From assembly GCA_005408345.1 (NCBI GenBank), contig SEMN01000178.1, positions 434,001 through 498,000 on the forward strand: 64,000 nt of DNA. Direction: 5' to 3'. Made by a program: the position numbers and the translations under genes. Position 1 is the stretch's first letter; each line of letters starts with the position of its first letter. Below, one piece after another: positions 1-11,419 of the stretch. The stretch comes from Macquaria australasica (Eukaryota > Chordata > Actinopteri > Centrarchiformes > Percichthyidae). The notes under the pieces are model-generated. The model ran no database searches. It worked only from the letters and a program-made list of their open reading frames with translations, and was not told the DNA's origin.

Positions 1-471
1 AATTAGCTTTTGAGGAGGCTGTCAGAGGTGTTGATTCAGGTCATTTTAGGCCATACTTTGTGGTCTAGTCAAGGAAATATCCTGATGCAATCTTTCAGTT
101 AGTGTTGCTGAGGGCAGACTGTTGCTCTGCTAATGCAGTTTTCCTGTTTTTGTCATATAGTGGTATAATTCTGAGAGCCTTTTCCTGTAACTGTACACAG
201 TTTTTTAGTGTTTATGATAGTTCAGGTAGCGACAATCCGGCCACTTATGTTGCCTTAAAACTCACTCATTAAAATGTGCTTGTCAGACTCTAAACTGTTA
301 CATATTGCTAATTGATATTAAATTCAATGGGACTCACTACTGTATATCTGGCCTTATGTGATTTACTCTAGATAAACAAGTCCAGGCCTACAGCCATGCT
401 AGCAGCTCTCTGAGGCTGAATTTAGACACACAGGTGCTTTGAGCTCACAAAGATAATGCTTACATATCATA
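1..471. other. Intergenic DNA, no gene seen
   Basis: This AT-rich stretch has no open frame that looks coding, no recognisable splice-site pairs and no repeat I can name. It may be the flank of a gene outside the window. Confidence 0.5.
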
Positions 472-580
472 AGTGGTGGTTTGTAACTAACTACATTTAC
501 TCAAGTACTGTACTTAAGTACATTTTTGAGGTACTTGTACTTTACTTGAGTATTTCCATTTTATGCTACTTTATCACACT
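472..580 (+). mobile_element. Solo end of a hAT-like MITE
   Basis: The segment starts AGTGGTGG and continues with the motif 'taactaactacatttactcaagtactgtacttaagtac', split here as TACATTTACTCAAGTACTG and CTTAAGTACATTTTTGAGG. It is the same family as the outer MITE in a cngb3 intron at 57308-58523, where the mirror-image end is visible. Only one terminus is recognisable here, so this is a fragment. The hAT assignment rests on family resemblance, not on a target duplication at this copy. Confidence 0.5.
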
Positions 581-792
581 TAAGAGTCTATTAGGAGTAT
601 TCATTTCTTGATTCAAAATGCTGTCTGACTGTAAAATTAAACTTAAGCCTTGTAACTTCCTGTTTACTAAAAAAGAAATGTCATCAGCCTCAAAATGGTT
701 TTGTGCCCCTTAATAGCTGATATTTCAAGCCATAACTGAAATGTTTTTTACATTTCTGCACTTCTATCGATCCAGAAAAAAGATGATTGCTT

Positions 793-2905
793 AGTACAAA
801 TGTTCCACCAATCTGGAAGAATCACGTTTAGCCTGGCAAGATAGTCTTAAAATTTATAGGAAGGCCCTCCGTAATGCCAGAGCAGCTTACTACTCATCAT
901 CATTAATAGAGGAAAATAAGAACAACCCCAGGTTTCTGTTCAGCACTGTAGCCAGGCTGACAGAGAGTCACAGCTCTGTTGAGCCATGTATTCCTATAGA
1001 CCTCAGTAGTAATGACTTTATGAGCTTCTTTAATGATAAAATTCTAACTATTAGAGACAAAATTCAGCACCTCCTGCCCTCAGTTGGTACTGACTTATCT
1101 TCAAACACAGGAACCTTAGAAACAACTGTAAAACCTGTACATTTAGACTGCTTTTCTCCCATCAACCTTAGTCAACTAACTTCCATGATTTCCTCATCTA
1201 AGCCATCAATGTGTCTCTTAGACCCCGTCCCAACTAGGCTGCTTAAAGAAGTTTTACCCTTAGTTAGCATTTCTTTACTAGATATGATCAATCTGTCCTT
1301 ATTAAAAGGCTATGTGCCACAGTCCTTTAAAGTAGCTGTAATTAAACCTCTTCTTAAAAAGCCCACTCTTGATCCAGGGGTTTTGTCAAATTAAAGACCT
1401 ATATCTAACCCTCCTTTTCTCTCTAAGATCCTTGAGAAAGCAGTCACCAATCAGTTGTGTGACTTTCTACACAACAATAAGCTATTTGAGCATTTTCAGT
1501 CAGGATTTAGAGTGCATCATAGCACAGAGACAGCACTGGTGAAAGTTACAAATGACCTTCTAATTGCATCCAATAAAGGACTTTAAAAAGGCACCGCACT
1601 AAGCTGGTTTAAATCCTATTTATTAGATCGATATCAGTTTATACATGTTAACGATGAATCCTCTATGCACGCCAAAGTTAGTCACGGAGTTCCACAAGGT
1701 TCTGTGCTTGGACCAATTCTATTCACCTTATATATGCTTCCTTTAGGCAATATTATTAGGAAGCACTCCATACATTTTCATTGTTATGCAGATGATACCC
1801 AATTATATTTATTGATCAAGCCAGATGAAACCAATCAATTAGCTAAACTTCAAGCATGCCTTAAGGACATAAAAACCTGGATGACCTGCAATTTTCTGAT
1901 GTTAAACTCAGACAAAACCGAAGTTATTGTACTTGGCCCGAACACCTTCGAAACACATTATCTAAAGATATAGTTTCTCTAGATGGCATTGCCCTGGCCT
2001 CCAGCGAAACCGTAAGGAATCTTGGAGTTATCTTTGATCAGGATATGTCCTTTAACTCCCACATAAAACAAACTTCAAGAACTGCCTTTTTTCACTTACG
2101 TAACATTGCAAAAATCAGGCACATCCTATCTCAAAAAGATGCAGAAAACTAGTCCATGCATTTGTTACGTCTAGGCTGGACTATTGCAACTCTCTATTAT
2201 CAGGCTGCCCCAATAAGTCCCTTAAGACTCTCCAGCTGATTCAGAATGCTGCGGCACGTTTACTGACAAGAACCAGAAAAAGAGAACATATTTCTCCAAT
2301 AGTAGCTTCTCTACACTGGCTCCCTGTAAAATCCAGAATAGAATTTAAAATCCTTCTCCTCACCTTCAAAGCCCTAAATGGTCAGGCACCATCATATCTT
2401 AAAGAGCTCATGGTACCCTATTACCCCACTAGAGCACTGCGCTCCCAGAATGCAGGGTTCCTTGTGGTTCCTAGAGTCTCTAAAAGTAGAATGGGAGCCA
2501 GAGCCTTCAGCTATCAAGCTCCTCTTCTGTGGAACCAGATCCCAGTTTGTGTACGGGAGGCAGACACCCTCCTCACATTTAAGAGTAGGCTTAAGACTTT
2601 CCTCTTTGATAAAGCTTATAGTAGGGCTGACTCAGGTGCCCCCCCCCCCCCCTGACCCCCCCCGTCAACCCAACCGGTCGAGGCAGACGACTGCCCACCC
2701 AGAGCCTGGTTCTGCTCAAGGTTTCTACCTGTTAAAAGGGAGTTTTTCCTTGCCACTGTCGCCTAGTGCTTGCTCATGGTGGGAATTGTTGGGTCTCTGT
2801 AAATATAAAGAGTTGGTCTAGACCTGCTCTATATGAAAAAGTGCCCTGAGATAACTTAGTTATGATATGGCGCTATATAAATAAAACTGAATTGAATTGA
2901 ATTAC
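793..2905 (+). mobile_element. L2-type LINE, 5'-truncated, internally deleted, frameshifted
   Basis: This is a non-LTR retrotransposon remnant on the plus strand. From about 830 it encodes the linker between endonuclease and reverse transcriptase (open 1020-1394). It then encodes reverse transcriptase with the GVPQGSVLGP motif and catalytic YADD near 1785-1796 (open 1665-1973), followed by the C-terminal domain in a third frame (2410-2655). The 3' UTR ends in TATATAAATAAAACTGAATTG repeats, typical of teleost L2. Compared with the copy at 52294-53957, about 120 bp is missing at about 1585, removing the upstream RT motif that carries the first catalytic aspartate. Single-base deletions lie near 1937 and 2149. 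A stop codon interrupts the frame at about 1392. It cannot encode an active protein. Confidence 0.88.
2641..2663. repeat. Poly-C tract in the LINE 3' region
   Basis: A run of more than ten C residues, then a second C run, lies at the junction between the LINE coding end and its 3' UTR. The copy at 53710 has a C run at the same relative place, so this is a property of the family rather than an assembly error alone. Confidence 0.7.
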
Positions 2906-3597
2906 AAATTCTTTTTCAATATAGCGCTGATCCACACAGTGATACATGCAGTTCAACACTGAATGGAAAGCCTTGACCCGATATGCTTGTCATGCATAGT
3001 CACTCTCGGTGGTGTATACTATGAACTGCCTATGTTATTGTGCAATTCATTTATAACAAATTAACATTAACGGCCCACATAATGCGTAGTTAATTTTGTA
3101 TATTAGATGATGTGTCTTTTGTGTTCTTTACTTCATACACAGACCAATAACCTACACTAGCTACTGCAGTTACCATACAGGCATCGTATCTCTGTCCTGT
3201 GAAAACCACGTACTGTATCTCCAAGATTTCAACTTTCAACAGCCCTGTTTTCAGCTTTAGGAACAGTTAACACTTCGGTTTATGTGATACATTTTGGAGA
3301 GAAATGGTTTCATCACTGGACAGCAACTATATGCAGCATCTAGACTTGAATTTAGGCATCTATATGATCCAGAGCTTAATTTAGACATACAAGTCATTCT
3401 GCAGTGTGTTTATATCCTCAGAAATTTTCAATTAAGGTGGCTGGTTCATGTAACATGGGCTAGAGACATGTAGTGTAATTGGACAGCTGTGCATAAGCAG
3501 ACAAGCTGACAGCCGATGGTATAAAAGCCATCTGTGCTGTGCACACACAAACACAAGCATCAAACCCTCTTAATTCTAAGTGTGGCACCATGTAGAC
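2906..3597. other. Intergenic DNA, no gene seen
   Basis: No coding exon or clear repeat was found. It lies between the LINE tail and the likely 3' end of fbxo45. Confidence 0.5.
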
Positions 3598-3603
3598 TTT
3601 ATT
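3598..3603 (-). terminator. fbxo45: Candidate poly(A) signal of fbxo45
   Basis: TTTATT on the plus strand reads AATAAA on the minus strand, 767 bases downstream of the fbxo45 stop codon. It is the nearest canonical hexamer I picked out, giving a plausible 3' UTR of about 0.8 kb. Other sites are possible. Confidence 0.35.
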
Positions 3604-4369
3604 TTAGGCCTTATAACCATACAGCATCTATAGAACCATAGATAAAACCAAGAAATAAATAGAGTGTAATACTACGGTAGCACATTAAAAAGGACGCACA
3701 TTAACATGATACAGGTATAGTTTCCACCATTACTGGTTAGGTATTTTAAAATGGCAGATGTTATAGTTTGTACGCCAGTATCCATGCACATGCATGACAG
3801 TTGGTCCGCATGTCCTCTGTATGCCTATAGCAAAATATAACATCAGGTCACATTGATTTGGCATATAACCATTATAATCCAGTCATCGATGAAAGTTAAA
3901 CTGTGTTAATCCACAATGAGCTCTTTCCATTAATTCATACAACAGATAGCTATTGATAACAACTACTGTTTCACTTGTTAAAATGATGTCTTAAAGTATT
4001 TGCCACCATTTAAAATAGTTTTGGCCTCATTCAAGCAGACATAAAATCTCAAGTAAATTAGCCTGAATTGCATGGAATTAAATAATGTTCCTCTATCCTG
4101 TAAATAAAACAGTCCAGCAGCTAAACTGTAAAAGTGGACACTTCCACGTTAATACAGAAACATGTTTATGACAGTTCCCACACACTCCTTTTCCCTGTAG
4201 CTTAGCCAGTCCAAAGACTGACTCCTCGTGTCGAACTGTAGTAGAAATGCCAACAGTTCTCTTTGTGTATGTAAAGAGTTATTCTGCTTGGAACGCGACC
4301 ACTTGGCCTCCAAGTCCTGCACTCGCCAGTGACCTGTTAGTTTTAATGATGGCACAGGTTACTCTGCTT

Positions 4370-6559
4370 CTAGCCGTCCAGAGGTTTTCCCAGGTACACC
4401 ATGGTGACTTCGGTGTTGCCGTATACTGCAGAGACAGCAGGGAACAGGCAGGCTTTTGGCAGTCCACGAAACGCTACTCCAAGAAACTCAAAACCCCTCT
4501 CGAAGGCTAACGTCTTGTCATCCATGTCTAGAATCACCCGTATTCTCTCCCCGATCTGTGGAAAAACACAATTACACATTCCTGGATTACAAAAATACCA
4601 AATAATAAATATATTTCAAAAAAGATAACAGCAGACATATCTCCAAAATTGTTGCAGAAACCAATTGGGTGATTCATTCCACATATTTCAACATTATTTG
4701 TGGATTATTTAAGATCTGACAAGGGTACAAAAACATACAGATGTGGCTCCATCTCCCACCTGATATTTTGGTGCATTGTTACACTGTGGGAAATTTCCAT
4801 TGACCTCCCCATTATGAAGCAGGTTGTTGTCGACCAGGTTCCAGCCCCAGCTCTGGTCATCACTGCCCAGCAGGGCCACGTAGCCTTGGCACTGCATGGA
4901 CGCCCGCTTCGTGGCGAGGCCTATCACTGCCACTGTGCCAAGAGGGCCTTCCCACCAGATCTCCCAGGCGTGCCTCCCTTCCGAAAAGCCAATCTTGCCG
5001 CGTGCACCATCCGTGCTCTGGGCGATAGGGTTGCGGTGCAGGGTGAAGCCATTCTTCTTCACGTAAACATTGCGGGAGCAGTCGTGGGAGCTCAGAGCAT
5101 GTTGAAAGGCCTTGAGCTGTAGGGGACGACAGGACAGAGACAACTGCTATAGTGAACAGGTGTTTAGGTATGAAAGATAGTGTTGTTAAATTCTGTTAAA
5201 ATTTGAAACCAGACTTCATAACCTTTAGTGATCTCCCCCAAAATCTTAATATTATTTAAATAATTTTGTAAAAATGTCAAAATAGCATATTTTATAACAC
5301 ATCATACTTTGGAAGTGTTGGCTGCCCTCTCATTGTATTTGTTGGGAAACATCCTTCTATATATAGATGCTTGCATAAACACAGTGAGACATGGTCATGG
5401 AGTTTGGCTTTTCCACCATGCAGGACAGAATGTGTTGCACCAATCAGGGCTTTGGAGCTTGAAGCTTCTGTAAGGTCTTTCACAATTAGTAGTAAATGAT
5501 TATGGCTGCTATTATAATTTGAGGCCAATTAATATACTCCAATGAAAGACTTGATCTAAATGAAAGGGATATTTAGCAGAAGTAATCTACAACTGGATCA
5601 GTGGTTCCTAAAATTAGGTCTGGGTAGCTACAGGATTCATTGAAGAAGTTCCATAGGGTCCCGTGCAAAATTAAGAAATAATTTCACGTCACAATTTTTC
5701 TACAGACAGTCCCATTCAGGGGCTGCTCTAAAAGTAGGTTTCGCTTTCAGTATTATTTCCTTGCAGGTACACACAGTTATGCAATAATAAACAGTAACGG
5801 TAACCTCACTATTGGGCCTTGTAATAAAATAGGGCTCCATGGTCTAATGCAGGCTAATGACAACAAAACATCACCTATTTCAGCCTGTTAAATCGTAGCC
5901 CCAATACTTTAGTGACTCAAACAAACCTTAAACAAACCCCATCTAAGAATCTGCCTATTTAATTCGGGTTTTCAGCAAATACACATTTATTTTGTACATT
6001 ACTTTGTATTTGTTTCTAAAAGACTGGATATGAATCACTAGGGTCTTCTTCTGCCGTACAATACTGTAGCTTATACATACATCCTGAAGACAATTAACCA
6101 CAACATCAATCACGTTCCGTGAAGGTGTTTGCAGAGCAAAGGTAGAACTAAACAGGCAGATTTGTAAACTGGGGTTGTCGCTGATTACGGTTCTCCCAAC
6201 CCGTGAGAACAGCGGTATATCGGTAAACCTACTTTCCCCTTGTAGGTGGGCAGGTTGCACAGGATGTCAGACCGCAGAGCTTCATCGCTCAGAGACCGGT
6301 TACAGAGGCTGCGCCACACCTCGCTGTTTTCATCCGCTAGTATATTGTTCCAGTGCCAGCAGACCAACGCGCAACGCATCAGGTCGGAGAGCTCCAAATA
6401 GGAGAAAAGATGCTCCAGGACCCGAGCTGGCAACCTCCCGGCCACCCCTGCGCCTCCTCCGGCTGCAGCAGCGTAGGGAGAGCCGGCGGAGCTGCAACTG
6501 GCTGCCGCTGCTGCGCCCAGACAGGAGGAGCCTCCTCCTCCAGCGGCCGCTCCAGACAT
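4370..6559 (-). CDS. fbxo45: F-box/SPRY domain-containing protein 1
   Basis: Three coding exons: 6233-6559, 4760-5116 and 4370-4555, total 870 nt (289 aa; human about 286), all in frame with GT-AG junctions. Residues 1-35 are Ala/Gly-rich, as in mammals. The F-box follows at about 37-85 (GRLPARVLEHLFSYLEL, then ALVCWHW and ENSEVWRSLC). A SPRY domain of about 180 residues ends the protein (HAWEIWWEGPLG, GSDDQSWGWNLVDN, LAFERGFEFLGVAFRG, final YLGKPLDG). In vertebrates FBXO45 pairs with the RING protein MYCBP2/PAM in an atypical SCF-like ubiquitin ligase acting at synapses and in axon growth. The ATG at 6559 is chosen because it begins the Ala/Gly tract; upstream in-frame sequence lacks an ATG and is leader. 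Conservation is very high. Confidence 0.97.
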
Positions 6560-7290
6560 TATACCCGTCCTGCTCTTTACCGACGACACCAGCCGACTGA
6601 ATAGTTTCACCTTACACAGCAGAATGATTCCTAATATAAGTTCAATAGCGACATGTTACCTATAAAATCACATATAGGTCGCACTAAAACCACAACAGTA
6701 TGGACCCTACTCTTCCCAGTTCAATGGCTGAATGGAAACGATGCGTCAAGGTCCTCGAAGAGCAAATACACACAATATATTGCTGTCAGAGAAACATGGG
6801 AAATCAATTTGTAGAAGTGTCTGTTACATTTGGCGTTAAACAAAATTGACTAAATCCAGTGTTGATAAGTTGTCAGATAAAGGGAAGCCCCTGCCCAAAT
6901 CAAATCAATTTTATTGCCTGCAAGGACCGCGAGCAGACATAATAATGAGCTCACAAAGAATCTCTACAGTGTTGCGGTGTTGTTGGGATATTGGACGTTA
7001 CACTGTTGCAATGTCAAAGTGTAGCGACTGTGTGGAAAAGAAAAACAAAAAACATAACTACACTAAACAAGAAAACCACCGTTTACTCATTTTATTTGAT
7101 CAGTTACGTCATTTTAGTTGGATTCATAATCGTTTTAAATATTGCGTTTGTATTGAGACAATTAAAAAATGCGTTGGTGTATAAAGACAAAAAAATACAC
7201 TTTACAAGAAGAAAATTGGTTACATGATAGAGCAAAGTGTAATATTATATTTTTTATAATATTTTGCAGACCACGTGACACTACACGGAA
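6560..7290. promoter_or_regulatory. Shared promoter region, fbxo45 (minus) / fam168b (plus)
   Basis: About 0.7 kb separates the fbxo45 start codon from the likely first exon of fam168b. GC-rich, CpG-containing sequence spans fbxo45 exon 1 and resumes around 7480-7690, while the middle is AT-rich. A head-to-head pair with CpG-rich flanks suggests a bidirectional promoter. No TATA box was assigned. The transcription starts are inferred. Confidence 0.5.
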
Positions 7291-7411
7291 GTGACGCGGA
7301 GTGCTCAAAAGAGTTCAGCAAAGCATCTGGGAGCAAAACACCAGCTAGCCTAATTTTATATTACACCAGAAGACCAAAGGAGGAGACTAACAGACGGTCA
7401 AAACTGTTGAA
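7270..7411 (+). other. fam168b: Likely noncoding first exon of fam168b
   Basis: GC-rich sequence ends at a strong donor (TTGAACA then GTAAGTTG at 7412). The next acceptor leading to the fam168b start codon is near 9437 (CATTGCAG). There is no ATG opening a long frame. The exon start is a guess. Confidence 0.45.
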
Positions 7412-9436
7412 CAGTAAGTTGTCGGTGGTTGTTGTCTGGATAAGAAGATTTGTGTGTTATTTGCAGTGTTGGGACATGCGTCACTGCAGACCACAGCTGT
7501 CTGGCTGCCTGCCTCCTGTGCTGTGCGGCCTGTTGACAAGCTGCCCCCGTCCGGCTGCTGTCCGGGGACAGTCCGGTGCTTTCGCTCGGTCAGACGGATG
7601 GTTAGCAGGTCGGTCTGTGCAGCGAAACTAACCTGCGGTGACAAACACGCTTAGCCAGCGGCAGGTTTCGCGGCTGCTGGGGGCTTGTGAGCTAAGCTAG
7701 CTAATGATAACAAAGCCCCGCTGCGTTCACGTTCACCTTTACAAATTCTTCCACTTAAAGGTTGCCATCTTTATTTTTGCATGTCTAACGTCACCTTAAA
7801 AAAAAAAAATGAATTGACACCTTGTAATTGTCAAGACCTAATGGAAAGAAGCTTAGAAGTGAACCAACAAGCAACACTTTGTTAAAATAAAAAAAAAATA
7901 AAAAATAAATATATATATATCGAATTGCTTCACTCTTCGCTCCTGTCGTCCACTGTGTGTTTTGGTGGAAGAAGAAAATGAGAATGTAGCTAAGTTGTCA
8001 CTGTTTTGGATGTATTTTCAATTTGAAAATTAGATCATTAAGATGTGTTAAAGATGTCGGGTTATGTTCTGCCCCGTGGTTTCCATTAAATGCCAGACTA
8101 TATGAAGTAGATTTGGGTTTGTAGGTCTCTCTCCATAACTGCCAGTGCTAATATTCTGCTCGCTATGAAATTATGTCGGGACAACAGTGGCTTTTATTGT
8201 TTCAGCTTTACCGCAATATAAATTAAGTATTGAAGTAATAGTGCGTTTCATTCACTGTTAAAATGTCCCTTGCCTGTGCAGACGTGTGGAGTGATGTAAT
8301 GGTACTTGGACTACCGCTAGAGGGCAGCACAGAGACATAGCTGTCTCCCAGTGATTCTGTTTTTTCAGCTAATGAGCATCATGTGGAGCAGAAGCAGAGG
8401 CTTCCTCTGGTATTGTAATGAAAGTTGTATAACAGTTGAAACTCAAATCTGAAATGTGAATTAATAAATGTATAATATTGTGTTTTACAAAATGTTTCTA
8501 AATGCATGTGTGTCATAAGAGTTAGATTTCTGCTTTTCTGTGCATTGTATAGTGCAGAATGATACAGTACAGGGAAAGTTAAGTGGAAGAACACAAAAAC
8601 AGTAAGATGTTTATGGGATGGAAGTGCTCATACTTAGTTAAGACATGGAAGAGATACATTTAAACTCAGGTCCACATTAACAACTCTAGCACTGCACCAT
8701 GTTAAATGATGCATATTTTATGTAAAACATGAGACCAGCTCCCACAACATGTTGGAATCCCATTTATCAGTATGTGTGCACAGCGCCTGAAAGATAAAGA
8801 AACAAAAGTGAATATCTGTTGTGACTATGACCTTGCAAGGTCATCTCATATAAGCCACTGGCAGTCGTCACTGTTGTCCTAATATATAATTATAATTGAT
8901 ATCCCCTTTAACCATTCTAATTACTTAAGTGTCAAGACTTGTCTATTGGTAAGTGCTGCCATAATGCATTATTTGGTCCCTGGATCATATAGATTTTAAA
9001 AGTCTTTTGGGGATAAATGATGGAGGATGACGATACATATTGGTCCACTAGAGAGAGCTACTTCAATGAATAGAGTTTTTGCTGATGGAGCATAGACCTT
9101 ACGTGTGTGAAAAAGACACACACACACACACACAGACGCATCGAGTTGCGCTATTAAGAGTTCTGAGGTGTGAAGCGTTATGGTTTTGTTTAAAGATATT
9201 AGAGAATCTTTTCTCAGTCAATATCCTTATATGGACCACCAGTCATTTGGCATTTTTATCTATCGGCAGCATCAGGGGAACGTCTACATTCCAGCATGCT
9301 TTGTTTAAATCGCAGAAGATACTGTATAATGGGAGGTTTTTGGAACAGTCTGGTTGATGGACAGCTGTCAGTTGGCTCATGAATCTGTACTAGATCTACC
9401 CAGATGATTCATATGGTCTGTGCTTCTTTCATTGCA
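7412..9436 (+). other. fam168b: Inferred intron 1 of fam168b
   Basis: No coding exon was found. It holds a CpG-rich stretch at about 7480-7690, A-rich runs near 7798-7920 with a short (AT)n, and a (CA)n microsatellite at about 9115-9134. Confidence 0.45.
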
Positions 9437-9459
9437 GCATCTGTGAGTAGGCAGCCATC

Positions 9460-11283
9460 ATGAATCCAGTGTACAACCCTGCGTCAACAGGGGTCCCCTT
9501 TACCAATACTAAGGGTATAGGCTACCCAGGTAATTTTGTGTGTTGATGTGTAATGGTTTAAGCAAATATCCTAATTACAAGAAAATATCCTAAAGTCATG
9601 AGAAGTCAAGAGTACTGAAATTTTGTTTGTTTGTTTTTTTGGTCATGGTAGCTGGATTCCCTGTTGGCTACGCAACAGCTGCTCCAACATACACTCCCAA
9701 TGTCTATGCAGGAGCAAACCCAGCCTTCCCCAGTGGTAAGAATGAAGTACTGCTGGATACCTGCTGTATTTTTATTTATTTTTTTGGTTATCTGAAAAAC
9801 ATTTCCAATAAGAGTCATACATCCCAGATGCTATATTTGCTATTAAGCTTCTTCAAAATGAGCATGTTCAACCTTTTTTTGTTAAAGAAAAATGGTAGCA
9901 AACATATCGTAGGAAAGTATATCAAAATTTCATGTAAGTGAAAACACTATTTTTAGAAATGAGCCCCCTGGAAAAGTTTTTGTCTTCGATTTAAAAATAA
10001 ATAAATAAATAAAATGAAACACCAAAAAATAAAGACAATTGGAATAGCATTTTGAAACTATGTTTTTGTACTGTGTATGGAGTATGATAATTAAACTAAT
10101 TGGCTAATGAAGATTTTGCAAGGGTTTATAGGTCAAAATTTCAGTCTGCAGACCTTACTCGAGCTGTAGTTGGTAACAACCAATATGCAATACTTTGCTC
10201 ATTTCTTCATGCATGCCTACGGACTGAAAGTGACCGTAGATTTAATAATCAGCAGCACTAACCTAAAGTGTCTTCCTCCCCAACCAGGCTATGCTCCAGG
10301 CACTCCTTTCAAAATGTCCTGCTCTCCCAACACCGGGACTGTCCCACCATACTCCTCCTCACCCAACCCCTACGCTGCCGCTGTTTACCCGGTCAGGAGC
10401 ACCTACCCCCAACAGAACCCCTATGCACAGGTCAGTGCATCGGTGCTGTTGAAGGATGACCGATTTTGGCTCTTGGTTCTGGTATTAAAACATTATCTAG
10501 ATTGGCCTGAGGATGGCGCTATACTCAAAGGTCCACATTTCAAACTTTGATGTTGTAACGGTTTCTTTATGGATATAGCTGGTTTTATCTTTTCCTCATC
10601 CCGTTACTGCTGCAGTGACCCAGTATCCCCGTGGGGATCTGTCCAGTCTCACTTCACTTGAATAAAGTCATGTTTTGGTTTTGAGCTGTGACATGATGTT
10701 TTGTTCTTCTGTGATCCAGGCACTAATACCTTCACAACAACAAGGCACGTATTATACACAGCCTCTGTATGCTGCGCCGCCTCATGTTATCCATCACACA
10801 ACAGTGGTCCAGCCAAATGGGATGCCTGCAGCCATGTATGCCCCGCCCATCCATCCTCCCCGCCACAACGGCGTCGCCATGGGGATGGTAGCCGGCACCA
10901 CCATGGCCATGTCAGCTGGTGAGCATCGATTTTTACTATGTTATTTATCAGTTTGTAGAGATGCTAAATTTGAAGTTATACCTCCTTGTGTTGTGCTCTC
11001 TGCAGGGGTTTACAGCTTATTTTTCTTAGAGTAGCCACTAGAATGAAAGTGCAAGAAAATGCCCAGTTTGCTTTTGCAATGCAACCTCAGTAAATATGGG
11101 CCCCATTCTTTGTTGTGGAAGTGGATATTATATCGTACATTGTATCATACTTGCGCACTTGGTGTCTCAGGAACGTTGTTGACAACTCCATCACCAGCGT
11201 CCGTTGCCCCCCACCCAGTGACAATGCCCACATATCGGCCTCCTGGCACACCCAGCTACAGCTATGTGCCCCCACAGTGGTGA
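9460..11283 (+). CDS. fam168b: Myelin-associated neurite-outgrowth inhibitor (FAM168B/MANI)
   Basis: Coding exons are 9460-9529, 9652-9735, 10288-10430, 10720-10918 and 11171-11283, total 609 nt (202 aa; human FAM168B about 195). The protein is Pro/Tyr/Ala-rich. It opens MNPVYNPASTGVPF with KGIGYPAGFPVGYA, continues with YSSSPNPYAAAVYPVRS, the invariant HVIHHTTVVQPNGMP and [20 protein letters not shown], and ends PSYSYVPPQW. The KGIGYPAGFP segment and PPQW end fit FAM168B better than FAM168A. The [12 protein letters not shown] stretch is the most hydrophobic part. In mammals it is a neuronal membrane-associated protein that restrains neurite growth. Exon 4 starts with a seven-residue ALIPSQQ segment that I do not recall in human FAM168B. 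A likely intron follows the stop codon (donor near 11296, acceptor near 11419), only about 13 nt past the stop. Confidence 0.95.
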
Positions 11284-11419
11284 AGAGAGGGAAGCGTGAG
11301 TATGATGTTTTAGTATTTGCAGGCTGTATCAGTCTGATAACGGTTGAAGATTTTTACATGCCATTAATATGTACTCTATATAAACAGTTTTATATTTCTA
11401 CATGTTGTTCTCTCTGCAG

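Noticed and set aside
4247..4628. Plus-strand frames over fbxo45 exon 3
   Set aside because: Antisense shadows of a highly conserved SPRY exon.
6560..6610. N-terminal extension of fbxo45 (frame open up to 6610)
   Set aside because: The upstream in-frame part has no ATG; the first ATG, at 6559, begins the family's Ala/Gly-rich N-terminus.
9112..9134. CRISPR-like or tandem array
   Set aside because: Simple (CA)n; no spaced repeats anywhere in the window resemble CRISPR, as expected for a fish genome.
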